Shown piece after piece: positions 35,309 to 43,991 of a stretch of 64,000 nt of DNA. The notes beneath the pieces are model-generated. The model did no database searches and had not been told where the DNA came from. It worked only from the letters and a program-made list of their open reading frames with translations. The stretch covers positions 85,756-149,755 of the forward strand of contig NZ_VLKZ01000008.1 in NCBI RefSeq assembly GCF_007830185.1. The letters run 5' to 3'. Numbering within the stretch: the stretch's first letter is position 1; every line of letters starts with the position of its first letter. Source of the DNA: Halalkalibacter nanhaiisediminis (GTDB lineage: Bacteria; Bacillota; Bacilli; Bacillales; Bacillaceae_D). Made by a program: the position numbers and the translations under genes.

Positions 35309-36886
35309 CTACATTGACAGCAATTCTTCTTTCAGCTTGTTTTTTTTGATTTTCCCTGATTCAGTCATTGGGAATTCACTAACAAAGATAATCTTCTTCG
35401 GGATTTTAAAGCTAGCAATCTTCCCTTTTAAATAAGTAAGCACTTGCTCATGAGTTAATTCTATTGCCGCTTTTTTCTTAATAATGGCTACTGGAATTTC
35501 TCCATATCGTTTATCAGGTACTCCTAGAAGAGCAACTTGTTCGATAAAAGGATGCTCATAGAGAATTCCTTCAACCTCCTCAGGCGAAAAGTTTTCTCCG
35601 CCAACACGAATGATTTCTTTTATCCTTCCATGAAAATAGATATAGCCATCTTCATCTAAGCTTCCGAGATCACCTGTTCGTAACCAAGAATCATGAAAAA
35701 CTTTTTTTGTTTCTTTTTCACTTTTATAATATTCGAGCATCACATTATACCCTTTTGTCACAATCTCCCCCCTCCTGCCAGCTGGTAGAAATTCTAAGGA
35801 AATAGGATCGATAATCGCGATTTCACATGACGGGTGAGCTCTACCACATGATGTTAAGCGCTTCTCCAATGGATCATCAATGTCACACATCCCCACATTC
35901 GGAGAAGCTTCACTTAACCCATAAACGAGTAAAATATCCTCAATCCCCATCTTTTCCTTTATCAATTTTACTGTTTCAGTCGTTCCTGTCGTCCATCCAG
36001 TGCGAACAGAAGAAAAGTCCTCCCTTTTAAAATTTTCTAATTCCATCACTAATAAAAATAAAGAATCGATTCCGCTGTATGTTGTACACTGATGGGTCTT
36101 GATCATTTCTAAAGACTTTGCTGGTGTAAAATGAGCTAACGAATAAAATGGTACTTGATAAATCAAAGAGAGTAAGACCTGCATTGTCACACCACCGATA
36201 TGAAAAAACGGGCCAGCACAAAACACTTTATCATTACGTTCGATGTGCATCCTCTGCCCAACATCATAGGCATTTCGCAAAAGCCCAAAGTGAGTTAGTA
36301 GCGCCCCTTTTGGAAAAGATGTTGTACCCGAGGTGTATTGAATGAGTACAGGGTCATTTGGAATACAGGTGACTTTCTCTAAATCTGATTTAGTTGCTAC
36401 GGCATTATCCCATGTCGCTGCCTGCTTTGGAGAATGATCTCCTATCCACAGTAAGTACTTCAGATCAGGGAGCTCTTCACTACGAAATGGTTCTAATTCA
36501 TTCGTTGCTACATTCCATGACATGACTATATCTAGGTACTGATTTGTCAGAAATGAAGATTGCGTGATTAACACTTTACTTTCCGAATGCTTGAGCACAT
36601 ATTTTGCTTCTGATTCTTTAAATCGACAATTAATTGGGACTAAAATCGCACCGATTCTTCCTACAGCGAGAAGGGCAACGACCCATTCGATTCGGTTCGG
36701 GACCCAGATAGCCACTCGATCACCTTTTTTAACCCCATGACCTTGCAAATAGCAAGACAGTCCCTCCACTTGGGTTAGCAAGGTTTGATAATCACTTACT
36801 TCGTTTTCAATGACACAGCATAATTGATGAGACGGATACGTTTTTATCTTCTCGACAAGTTCAGCTACTGTTTCTGGATGACTCAC
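35309..36886 (-). CDS. AMP-forming acyl-CoA ligase
   Basis: A 525-residue ANL-superfamily ligase with VLIQYTSGTTSFPKGALLTH (P-loop), the YGLSEASP motif, LRTGDLGSLDEDGYIYFHGR, GGENFSPEEVE and the C-terminal SGKIKKNKL lysine. It activates an unknown carboxylic acid to a CoA thioester. GTG start with GAAG/GGGGTGA upstream. Position between cyclase and DUF35 genes suggests that it acts on the ring-opened product. Confidence 0.9.
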   Translation of the reverse strand: MSHPETVAELVEKIKTYPSHQLCCVIENEVSDYQTLLTQVEGLSCYLQGHGVKKGDRVAIWVPNRIEWVVALLAVGRIGAILVPINCRFKESEAKYVLKHSESKVLITQSSFLTNQYLDIVMSWNVATNELEPFRSEELPDLKYLLWIGDHSPKQAATWDNAVATKSDLEKVTCIPNDPVLIQYTSGTTSFPKGALLTHFGLLRNAYDVGQRMHIERNDKVFCAGPFFHIGGVTMQVLLSLIYQVPFYSLAHFTPAKSLEMIKTHQCTTYSGIDSLFLLVMELENFKREDFSSVRTGWTTGTTETVKLIKEKMGIEDILLVYGLSEASPNVGMCDIDDPLEKRLTSCGRAHPSCEIAIIDPISLEFLPAGRRGEIVTKGYNVMLEYYKSEKETKKVFHDSWLRTGDLGSLDEDGYIYFHGRIKEIIRVGGENFSPEEVEGILYEHPFIEQVALLGVPDKRYGEIPVAIIKKKAAIELTHEQVLTYLKGKIASFKIPKKIIFVSEFPMTESGKIKKNKLKEELLSM

Positions 36887-36907
36887 CTTCTTTTCACCCC
36901 TTATTTC

Positions 36908-37327
36908 TTAATTGGACTTCGTAAACGCTAGAACGTGAGTGTCACCCTCTTTTGGAAAGATAGCTTGAAGCTTCATCCCTACGAAAAGGTCTGAATGATC
37001 AATATCCACCAGTTCACAAAAAAATTCCACAGTTGAACCATTATTATCATCATGAATTTTTACAATTCCAAGTACATAAGGCTCATCAGAAAAGAACTCT
37101 TTTGATGGCGAACGATGAATAATAGTGTACGAATAAAGTTCTCCTGTTAATGACACTTCCTTCCACTCTAAATCAATAGATTGACAACGCTTACATAAAA
37201 TACGAGGATAAAACTGATTTTTTTTACAAGTGAGACAGGTTTGCACAAGGATTTTCCCTTCTGAGAGACCAGCCCAAAATACTTTGTTTATTTGCGTAAG
37301 ATCGCGATGGACGCTTGAAAGATTCAC
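36908..37327 (-). CDS. DUF35 Zn-ribbon/OB-fold protein, partner of the thiolase-like enzyme
   Basis: A 139-residue protein with four cysteines in CLTCKKNQFYPRILCKRC (rubredoxin-like zinc knuckle) followed by an OB-fold (LTGELYSYTIIHRSPSKEF, PYVLGIVKI). Such proteins bind thiolase-like enzymes and are needed for aldolase or thiolase activity, as in steroid side-chain Ltp2-ChsH2 complexes. Its GTG start overlaps the stop of the thiolase-like gene by 4 nt, indicating stoichiometric expression. Confidence 0.88.
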   Translation of the reverse strand: MNLSSVHRDLTQINKVFWAGLSEGKILVQTCLTCKKNQFYPRILCKRCQSIDLEWKEVSLTGELYSYTIIHRSPSKEFFSDEPYVLGIVKIHDDNNGSTVEFFCELVDIDHSDLFVGMKLQAIFPKEGDTHVLAFTKSN

Positions 37328-38475
37328 CTTGAATCCCTCCCTAAAATAAGCGTTGATTGAACCGACATGACTCCTCCATTACCATGGACTAAAGCTAAAT
37401 TTGCATCCGCAACCTGTCTTTTGTCAGCTTCATGTCTTAATTGCCGTACCGCCTCGATCACATGATTAAGTCCACCTGCCGTGCCTGGTTGACCATGCGA
37501 AAGTAAGCCTCCATGAGGATTAACAGGTAGTTTCCCTCCAAGCTTCAACTTCCCTTCTTTTAACAATGACACTGCTTCTCCTCGCTGACAAAATCCAAGA
37601 TCCTCTAAAAGAATCAATACTGTAATCGTAAAGCAATCATACAGTAGTGCAACATCTATATCATTTGGCGTAACACCTGCTATTTTAAACGCCTTTTTAC
37701 CAGATTCAACACTTCCAAATAAACGAAAATCATCTTTTTGAAAAATATGTTCGTGGGTCGTTTTTTCTCCATAACCTAGAAGATGGATTGGTTTCTTTTT
37801 AAACGAACGACTGTTTTCTTTCGATGTGACAATAATGGCCGATCCACCATCAGAAATTAGCGCACAGTCTAGGAGATGCAATGGTTCTGCAATCCATTTT
37901 GAAGTGAGTACATCATCAATTGAGATCGGCTTTTTCATATGAGCGTGTGGGTGAAGCAACGCATGTTCTCTATGTAACACAGCAACTCGGGCTAAATCTT
38001 CGCTCGTTACATGAAATTCTTCCAAATATCTTTTCGCAATAAGCGCGTAAAAAGATGGAATCGTCGGCCCGTAAATGGCCTCAAATTGTGGATGTCCGAA
38101 GGTTGAAAGTCGCTTTATTGCATCTTCTCTTCCTAAACCAGTTAAACGATTTTCCCCAAAAGAAATTAGTACATTTTGACAATATCCAGCTTTTATAACC
38201 GCTTGCGCTAAACCAACTGCCGCACAGCCACTAGCTCCACCAAGCTGCATCGCAGTATTAAATTCAGGCTGCAACCCTAAATATTCAGCTAAATAAGTGC
38301 TTGGCATAGGATGTGGTTCAGAAAGAGTATAAGAAGAGATAATCCCGTCAATTTCTCCTACATTCATGCCAGCATCGGCTATTGCTTTTTTTGCTGCTAG
38401 CGCTTGAAGCTCAATTGAAGTTAAATTCGGTAATTTCCCCATCTCTGTATCGCCAACACCAACGATCGCAACCAT
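37324..38475 (-). CDS. Thiolase-like protein (SCP2/Ltp2 type)
   Basis: A 383-residue non-canonical thiolase. Its N-terminus MVAIVGVGDTEMGK and the block GGASGCAAVGLAQAVIKAGY are those of lipid-transfer-protein-type thiolases; YDCFTI replaces the HDCF motif and NPHGGLLSHGQPGTAGG has Gln where canonical thiolases have GHP. With the DUF35 partner it may act as an aldolase or thiolase on an alicyclic or branched acyl-CoA. The ATG at 38475 follows GGGGGTGA; an upstream in-frame ATG is rejected. First gene of the operon, divergent from a TetR gene. Confidence 0.85.
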   Translation of the reverse strand: MVAIVGVGDTEMGKLPNLTSIELQALAAKKAIADAGMNVGEIDGIISSYTLSEPHPMPSTYLAEYLGLQPEFNTAMQLGGASGCAAVGLAQAVIKAGYCQNVLISFGENRLTGLGREDAIKRLSTFGHPQFEAIYGPTIPSFYALIAKRYLEEFHVTSEDLARVAVLHREHALLHPHAHMKKPISIDDVLTSKWIAEPLHLLDCALISDGGSAIIVTSKENSRSFKKKPIHLLGYGEKTTHEHIFQKDDFRLFGSVESGKKAFKIAGVTPNDIDVALLYDCFTITVLILLEDLGFCQRGEAVSLLKEGKLKLGGKLPVNPHGGLLSHGQPGTAGGLNHVIEAVRQLRHEADKRQVADANLALVHGNGGVMSVQSTLILGRDSR

Positions 38476-38506
38476 AAGATTCACCCCCATAAAAAATGTT
38501 TCATAA

Positions 38507-38528
38507 TTCATTGAATCAACTCAATGAA
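38507..38528. promoter_or_regulatory. TetR-type palindromic operator
   Basis: TTCATTGA - ATCAAC - TCAATGAA, arms perfect, 22 bp. It lies between the divergent thiolase-like and TetR genes and directly abuts the -35 element of the tetR promoter (TTGATT 38529-38534, 17-nt spacer, TAAAAT 38552-38557). Likely operator for both transcripts. Confidence 0.7.
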
Positions 38529-38607
38529 TTGATTCATTTTATTATATATTGTAAAATGGAACATAGTCAAACTAATTTTCAAATAATTCAGAATGCGAGG
38601 AATTACA

Positions 38608-39225
38608 TTGGAAAATCAAGAAAAACTAACAATACGACAACAAAAGGCTCTTGAAACAAGAAATATATTGTTTGAGACAGCAGTTCGACTTATTTTAGAA
38701 AGAGGATTTGACCATGTACATATCAATGACATCACCAGAGAAGCTGGTACTTCAACAGGATCTTTTTATACCTATTTCAAAACAAAAGAACAAATTATCG
38801 TCGAGCATTACAAACAAATTGATGCAGTCTATCTCGATGCCTACCAAAAACTTAATCAAAATCTAAGCTCTACCGAAAAATTGATTGAAGTATTAAAGGC
38901 AGGATTTACATTTTCAGAAGACTTAGGTAGAGAGTTTATGGGTATCTTTTTCTCGAATCAATTTGCCCAAAAAGAAGATATTCCTTATGTCATGGATAAT
39001 GATAGAATCATCTATAAAATTATTTATGAAACTATCGATGAAGGACAAAAAAGCGGAGAATTTCGAACTGATCTTGACTTACTAGATTTAATTTCAATGG
39101 TTTTTAAGTGCTATACAGGTTCGTATTTTGAATGGAATTTAATGAAAGATAATAGAAGCTTAACGGAAGAAGGCGTAAAATTTCTTTATTTATTTATCGA
39201 AGGAACAATTAAAACGAAAAACTGA
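38608..39225 (+). CDS. TetR-family transcriptional regulator
   Basis: A 205-residue TetR protein: ILFETAVRLILERGFDHVHINDITREAGTSTGSFYTYFKTKEQIIVEHY is the DNA-binding domain at residues 20-70; the rest is a divergent ligand domain. TTG at 38608 is chosen, 6 nt after GAGGAA; an in-frame ATG 15 nt earlier has no ribosome site. The divergent acyl-CoA operon and the palindrome between them point to local control, with an acyl-CoA or pathway acid as inducer. Confidence 0.9.
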   Translation: MENQEKLTIRQQKALETRNILFETAVRLILERGFDHVHINDITREAGTSTGSFYTYFKTKEQIIVEHYKQIDAVYLDAYQKLNQNLSSTEKLIEVLKAGFTFSEDLGREFMGIFFSNQFAQKEDIPYVMDNDRIIYKIIYETIDEGQKSGEFRTDLDLLDLISMVFKCYTGSYFEWNLMKDNRSLTEEGVKFLYLFIEGTIKTKN

Positions 39226-39302
39226 TTAGCTTGCTATTTCTCGCACACCTTGTCTTTCATAAGTACTGTTGAGAAATAGTAATTTTACAAAAATAGAAAC
39301 AA

Positions 39303-39324
39303 CCTCTCCCAATAAAGGGAGAGG
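39303..39324. terminator. Terminator between tetR and MFS genes
   Basis: 8-bp stem CCTCTCCC/GGGAGAGG with loop AATAAA. On the minus strand it is followed by TTGTTTCTATTTTTG, so it mainly serves the MFS gene; it may also end tetR. Confidence 0.65.
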
Positions 39325-39358
39325 CATGAGTGAATTTATTACGATGAATGAACAGCCA

Positions 39359-40627
39359 TCAGACCTCCAAACCCTCATTCCTCATCTTCGCCAACTGTTT
39401 CGTTCGCTGAATAGAATGAAGCCTCATACACCCAATCGCTCCAAACAAACTAATAAAAGCTGAAAGAAGAAATGCCCCGAAATAACTGTTTGTCGACTCA
39501 ATTAACACTCCCATCACAATCGGTGAAATAATTTGTCCAACGCTAAAGAATATCGTGACAAACCCCATTGCCACAGGAACAAACATAAGCGGAACAAACT
39601 CGGATACACTCGCATTCATGATCGTCGGAACAGCCCAGAGTGTGAAACCATATAAGATCACCTCTACAAAAATAAACGCTGCTGAAGTAGAAACAGATAA
39701 AGCCATTAGCATCAAAAATTGAATTGTCAAAACGAGTGATAAAGCAAACATTCGCCCAAACTTATCCGAAATTCCACCCCGAATGAATCCGCTTACAATA
39801 CTAACTAAACCTGCGATGAAAAAAAATAAACCCTCTAGCCATTCCGAATAGCCAACATCATTCATTAAATAATCAACGAGAAAGGTTGAGAAAATCAAAT
39901 AGCTAAATCCCCAAGACAAATAAATAAATCCAATCATCCAAACCTGTTTATTTCTATATACAGCCCATTTATCACTTTTAATAGCATGTTCTCTTTCTAC
40001 CGATTGCCTTGTTTCTACGTTCTGGTTTCCAATCGGCTCTAAGCCCGCCTCTTCTGGGGAGTTTTTCAAAAATAGCCAATTCAACATAATAAAGCTCATT
40101 GTTATCACCGTCAGGATATACCAACTTACTCGCCAACCTTCAATCGTCACATTGATTATTAACGGGACAACAAGACCGCTAATGACGATGCCAAGACCAA
40201 GACCACCCATCGCAAAACCTATTGCCATCCCTTTTTTCTCATTTGAAAACCATCGTCCTGCAAGCCCCATTGCTGGAATCGAAGAGCCACCTGAGCCAAG
40301 ACCTAAAAGCAAACAGCCACCATAAGCAAGCCAAAAGGACGTCGCGTTTGCACAAACAACCATCCCTACACAAATGATGAGAAGTGAATAATTAATCACT
40401 GTTTTAGCATTGAATCGGATCACAAAATAACCAATGATCGATACACTAATTAAATATCCAATAAAAGCTGAGGATGCTATGAAACCCATTTGCCGATAAT
40501 CAAGTGCCAGCCCTTCTCTCATAAAAGGTAAAATCGCCCCCATTGAAAACCGACCGAACCCAAGACTCCCAAGCATCGTAAAGAATAATAAGATAAGAAT
40601 GATCCAACCTTTATGTATGTTTCTCAC
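39359..40627 (-). CDS. MFS transporter
   Basis: A 422-residue major facilitator protein with twelve hydrophobic segments; GWIILILLFFTMLGSLGFGRFSMGAILPFM begins helix 1 and GGISDKFGRMF is the loop between helices 8 and 9. It looks like the single-function oxalate/formate or YbfB-type antiporters. Start is GTG at 40627, placed 6 nt after AGGAGG; a frame starting 15 nt earlier would read through that ribosome site. It may import the substrate of the neighbouring acyl-CoA operon. Confidence 0.87.
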   Translation of the reverse strand: MRNIHKGWIILILLFFTMLGSLGFGRFSMGAILPFMREGLALDYRQMGFIASSAFIGYLISVSIIGYFVIRFNAKTVINYSLLIICVGMVVCANATSFWLAYGGCLLLGLGSGGSSIPAMGLAGRWFSNEKKGMAIGFAMGGLGLGIVISGLVVPLIINVTIEGWRVSWYILTVITMSFIMLNWLFLKNSPEEAGLEPIGNQNVETRQSVEREHAIKSDKWAVYRNKQVWMIGFIYLSWGFSYLIFSTFLVDYLMNDVGYSEWLEGLFFFIAGLVSIVSGFIRGGISDKFGRMFALSLVLTIQFLMLMALSVSTSAAFIFVEVILYGFTLWAVPTIMNASVSEFVPLMFVPVAMGFVTIFFSVGQIISPIVMGVLIESTNSYFGAFLLSAFISLFGAIGCMRLHSIQRTKQLAKMRNEGLEV

Positions 40628-40725
40628 CCCATCCCTCCTCAACGTGTAAAACCTTTGCTCAAAATGTTAACACCTATTTAAATTTAATTATCGTACTTTT
40701 CAGATCATTGTGTCAAATATTCCTA

Positions 40726-40755
40726 TAAAAAAACAACTCAGATGATCCGAGTTGT
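40726..40755 (-). terminator. Terminator of the DUF3219 gene
   Basis: 7-bp stem ACAACTC/GAGTTGT followed by seven T on the minus strand. Confidence 0.75.
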
Positions 40756-40777
40756 CACTGTAATCATATTCAAATCT

Positions 40778-41062
40778 TTATTTCACTTCAACTAGCTCTA
40801 ATTTGAAATCCCCAACGTTTCCCTCTTCGTAAAGATTCGTAATTGACGTTGAATAATTCGAGATCGTTCCTCTGAATTCAATGTTCTTTTCAGGTACCTT
40901 CACATCAAACGTCTGCTTATATAACAATGTCGTGATATCATGGTACTCTTCTCCACTTCTTACCTTGAAATCAAACGTAATCTTTCTTTTTTCATCAATG
41001 AATTCCTGTTGAAATCCTGTTACGTTTATCACCATATTATCTAACTGGACCTTAGAAACCAT
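40778..41062 (-). CDS. DUF3219 family protein (YkvR-like)
   Basis: A 94-residue protein with the family blocks TFDFKVRSGEEYHDITTLLYK and YSTSITNLYE, close to Bacillus subtilis YkvR. Function is unknown; the fold is a small beta domain. Good ribosome site (GGAGAG) before the ATG. It is a single gene between its own terminator and the pseudogene region. Confidence 0.85.
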   Translation of the reverse strand: MVSKVQLDNMVINVTGFQQEFIDEKRKITFDFKVRSGEEYHDITTLLYKQTFDVKVPEKNIEFRGTISNYSTSITNLYEEGNVGDFKLELVEVK

Positions 41063-41154
41063 TTAACTCTCTCCTTTACTTTCGCAGTATAGAAAATATA
41101 GCATTCCTCTGTACTGAATACAAATAAAGAGAACTACAACATACAACATACAAA

Positions 41155-41177
41155 AAGACGAAGGGAACCTTCGTCTT
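41155..41177 (-). terminator. Terminator after the ligase pseudogene
   Basis: 10-bp stem AAGACGAAGG/CCTTCGTCTT with a 3-nt loop and a T run on the minus strand. Confidence 0.8.
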
Positions 41178-41183
41178 ATCTCT

Positions 41184-42290
41184 CTAGTTAATCTTATATA
41201 GATGATTTTCCCAGCATTTAGATCTCAGTTCTGTTTTGAGTATTTTACCAGAAGGGTTACGTGGTAGTTCCTTCACAAAGTCAACAGACTTCGGCTTTTT
41301 AAAGCTTGCTATCTTTCCTTCGTAAAATTTGATAATCTCATCCTCTGTTAAGAAATATCCATCTTTTACAACCACTACAGCTTTAATCGCTTCTCCCCAT
41401 TTAGGGTCTGGCACTCCGATTATGGCCACATCAAGAATGTGTGGATGAGAATAAAGAACGGCCTCAATTTCTCTTGGATATATGTTTACCCCACCACTTA
41501 TTAGCATGTCTTTTTTCCTATCAACGATATAATAGTACCCTTCTTCATCCTGCATCGCCATATCACCGACTGTAAAATAGCCATTGTAGAAAGACTCTTC
41601 ATTCGCTTTAGGATTTTTCAAATATTCACCTAAGAGATACGGAGCTTTCATATATAGCTCCCCGACTTCTCCTTTTGCGACAGGTTCCTTTTGTTCATTT
41701 AGTAGTAGGCACTCTATAAAAGGAAATAGCTGCCCCACAAAATGCTCTTTTCACTTAATATCTTTCGGCTTCATATTTAACGTAATAGCGCTTTCAGTCG
41801 AACCATAAAACTCATGTAAGTCAGCACTTGGAAAAACATTAAGTATATCCAATTTTGTTGGAGTTGGAAGAGGTGATCCAGCTAATATTAGAACACGTAT
41901 CGAGTTAATAGTATATTTCTCCCTTATTTCCTTATTTAAATTCACAATAAAATTAAACATCGTTGGAGCTAAAAAGCTATTCGTCACCTGATACCTTTCA
42001 ACAACAACAAGAAACTGTTCTGGTTCAAACGACTCTTGAATAACAAGAGTTCCGCCAACAATCATTTGCATCGTGATAAAAATCCACGGCGCTGCATGAT
42101 AGATCGGTCCTGCTACCATATGGACATCAGACTCATCAATTTTATACTCGTAAGCCGCAACAATCCTGTCAACACACGGGATCGATGGGAAATCACAACT
42201 CCCTTTGGTTTCCCTGTTGTCCTAGAAGTATAGCCAAGATAAAAACAGTCTCTCTCATCAATCACGACATCTGGTTCCACCCCTTGGTTA
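41184..42290 (-). pseudogene. Acyl-CoA ligase pseudogene (N-terminus lost, frameshift, stop codon)
   Basis: Sequence from the P-loop to the C-terminus of an AMP-forming ligase can be followed, but it is broken. YTSRTTGKPKG has Arg for the usual Gly; near 42180 the frame shifts between SHRSRV and DRIVAAYEYK; an in-frame TGA at 41751-41753 separates MKPKDIK from KEHFVGQLFPFIE. Later motifs FTVGDMAMQDEEGYYYIVDR, GGVNIYPREIE and SGKILKTEL are intact. About 150 N-terminal residues are missing; instead a fumarase fragment is joined upstream. Not functional. Confidence 0.85.
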
Positions 42291-42600
42291 TACCGATTAT
42301 TTCCATACACATCATTTATCACAACTACAGGAAAATCCTCAACAACCATTTTTCGAATAGCTTCAGTTCCTAGATCATCGTAGGCGATTACTTCTACTTC
42401 TTTAATAGTACGTGCTATTAGGGCGCCAGTACCACCTATAGCTCCAAAATTGACGGCCTTGTTATCCTTATAGAATCAATGACTTCTTGGCTACGATATC
42501 CCTTACCAAACATCCCTTTCAAACCTAAATCAAGAAGAGCAGGTGTATATTTATCCATCCTTCCACTTGTCGTCGGTCCAGCAGGATCACAATTGTACGT
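42291..42600 (-). pseudogene. Fumarase/tartrate dehydratase beta-domain fragment
   Basis: The stretch reads CDPAGPTTSGRMDKYTPALL, LGLKGMFGKGYRSQEVID, then after a one-base frameshift KAVNFGAIGGTGALIARTI, VIAYDDLGTEAIRKM and FPVVVINDVYGNNRY. This is the C-terminal domain of class I fumarate hydratase or L-tartrate dehydratase beta subunit. Its end is fused in frame to the ligase pseudogene (NNRY followed by NQGVEPDVVIDE), and its start abuts the stop codon of the MFS gene. It is a deletion remnant. Confidence 0.75.
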
Positions 42601-43833
42601 CTAAATCTTATACTTCGCATCTCTAACATAGCTACCTGTATTCTTGTTACTTACTAGTAAAAATATGATGGCTGAAACCAGAGGTAAGATTGAACAAACG
42701 ATGATGACGCCGATCCACCCAAAGCCCGACCAAATTGTTCCTAATGCGGTTCCTCCCACGCTTGCGCCAATATAATAACTAACTAGATAAAAGCTTGTTG
42801 CCCCACTTTTGTGATGGCTTGCCGTATTTCCGATCCAAATTGACACCATTGAATGAGCGATGAAAAAACCAAAACAGATAAGAGACAAACCAACAACGAC
42901 AGATAACGTATTCAAAACAATTGTAGTAAGGTTCCCAATCATCATAATCAAAACCCCAATGAACATGATTCGCTCAGAACAATAATGAATAGCGAAACGA
43001 CCAACAAGAGGAGAACCAAGGACGCCAAATAAATAGGTGAAATAAATAAGTGAAATCACTCGAACTGAAAGGAAGAATGGTTCCTTTTCTAAATAAAATG
43101 GAACATATGTCCAAATACCAGAGAAGCCAAATTGCAGCATCATTCCAAAAATAAATGCAAATAACAGCATTGGATTTTTTAAATGTGTAGCCATTCCAAG
43201 TAAATCGCTTGTTAGTGTTCGATCATGACGTTGAAAAAAACGCGATGTAGGAATTAAATAAAACGAGAGACAGCAGATAAGGACACCAACAATGGCAAGA
43301 GCGAAAAAACCAGCTTGCCAAGTTAATTGGTCAGCAAAATATCCTCCAATATAACGACCACCCATTCCTCCCAATGCATTGCTAGCAATATAAAGAGATA
43401 CCGCAAGTCCCCGACTACCTTCTGAAACTTCTTCACTGATGTAGGAAACCGCTACAGCAGGAAGTCCCGCTAATGTCAGACCAGTTACAAATCGCCACAT
43501 AAGTAGCCACGAAAATGAGTCAAAGAGAGGGATCATAAAAAGAGGAATCACAGATAGACATAATGTCCAGCGAATAATAGCAACACGACCAATTCGATCT
43601 GAAAGAAAACCAAATAGCAACAAGCCAATAACAAGTGCTATCGTTGTTAAAGAAAGGGACAGACTTGATATGGTAGGCGATAGTTGAAATTCCTTTGTAT
43701 AAAGCGGCAACAATGGTTGAACAATGTATAAGTTGCCAAAGATTAAGAACGATGCCAGTGTCAAACCGGTGGATACTTTCCAAAAATCAACTTGATTATG
43801 CTGATATGGATATGCGCTTTTCTCTCTCTCCAT
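42601..43833 (-). CDS. MFS transporter (YybF/YnfM-like)
   Basis: A 410-residue major facilitator with twelve membrane helices; GFLSDRIGRVAIIRW is the helix 2-3 loop motif A and SYISEEVSEGSRGLAVSLYIASNALGGMGGRYIGGY helix 5. Closest in appearance to arabinose-efflux-type permeases of Bacillus. ATG at 43833 follows GAGGTGG; an upstream start without a ribosome site is rejected. It sits next to the catabolic operon at 44-52 kb but behind that operon's terminator, so readthrough or its own promoter is needed. Confidence 0.85.
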   Translation of the reverse strand: MEREKSAYPYQHNQVDFWKVSTGLTLASFLIFGNLYIVQPLLPLYTKEFQLSPTISSLSLSLTTIALVIGLLLFGFLSDRIGRVAIIRWTLCLSVIPLFMIPLFDSFSWLLMWRFVTGLTLAGLPAVAVSYISEEVSEGSRGLAVSLYIASNALGGMGGRYIGGYFADQLTWQAGFFALAIVGVLICCLSFYLIPTSRFFQRHDRTLTSDLLGMATHLKNPMLLFAFIFGMMLQFGFSGIWTYVPFYLEKEPFFLSVRVISLIYFTYLFGVLGSPLVGRFAIHYCSERIMFIGVLIMMIGNLTTIVLNTLSVVVGLSLICFGFFIAHSMVSIWIGNTASHHKSGATSFYLVSYYIGASVGGTALGTIWSGFGWIGVIIVCSILPLVSAIIFLLVSNKNTGSYVRDAKYKI

Positions 43834-43937
43834 TAGTCCACCTCTAATTTTTCTATGATTGATTCTTAGGTCAAAACTCTTCACTTTTTATTTTCACTTA
43901 AAAGCTCTCCACTGAACTCATATATTTTAAGAAAACA

Positions 43938-43969
43938 AGACTGAAAACCAACTACTAGGTTTTCAGTCT
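43938..43969 (-). terminator. Terminator of the HMG-CoA lyase-MmgE operon
   Basis: Perfect 12-bp stem AGACTGAAAACC and complement, 8-nt loop, then TGTTTTCTT on the minus strand. Confidence 0.8.
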
Positions 43970-43991
43970 TTTCACGACAATAGTTAACTAT

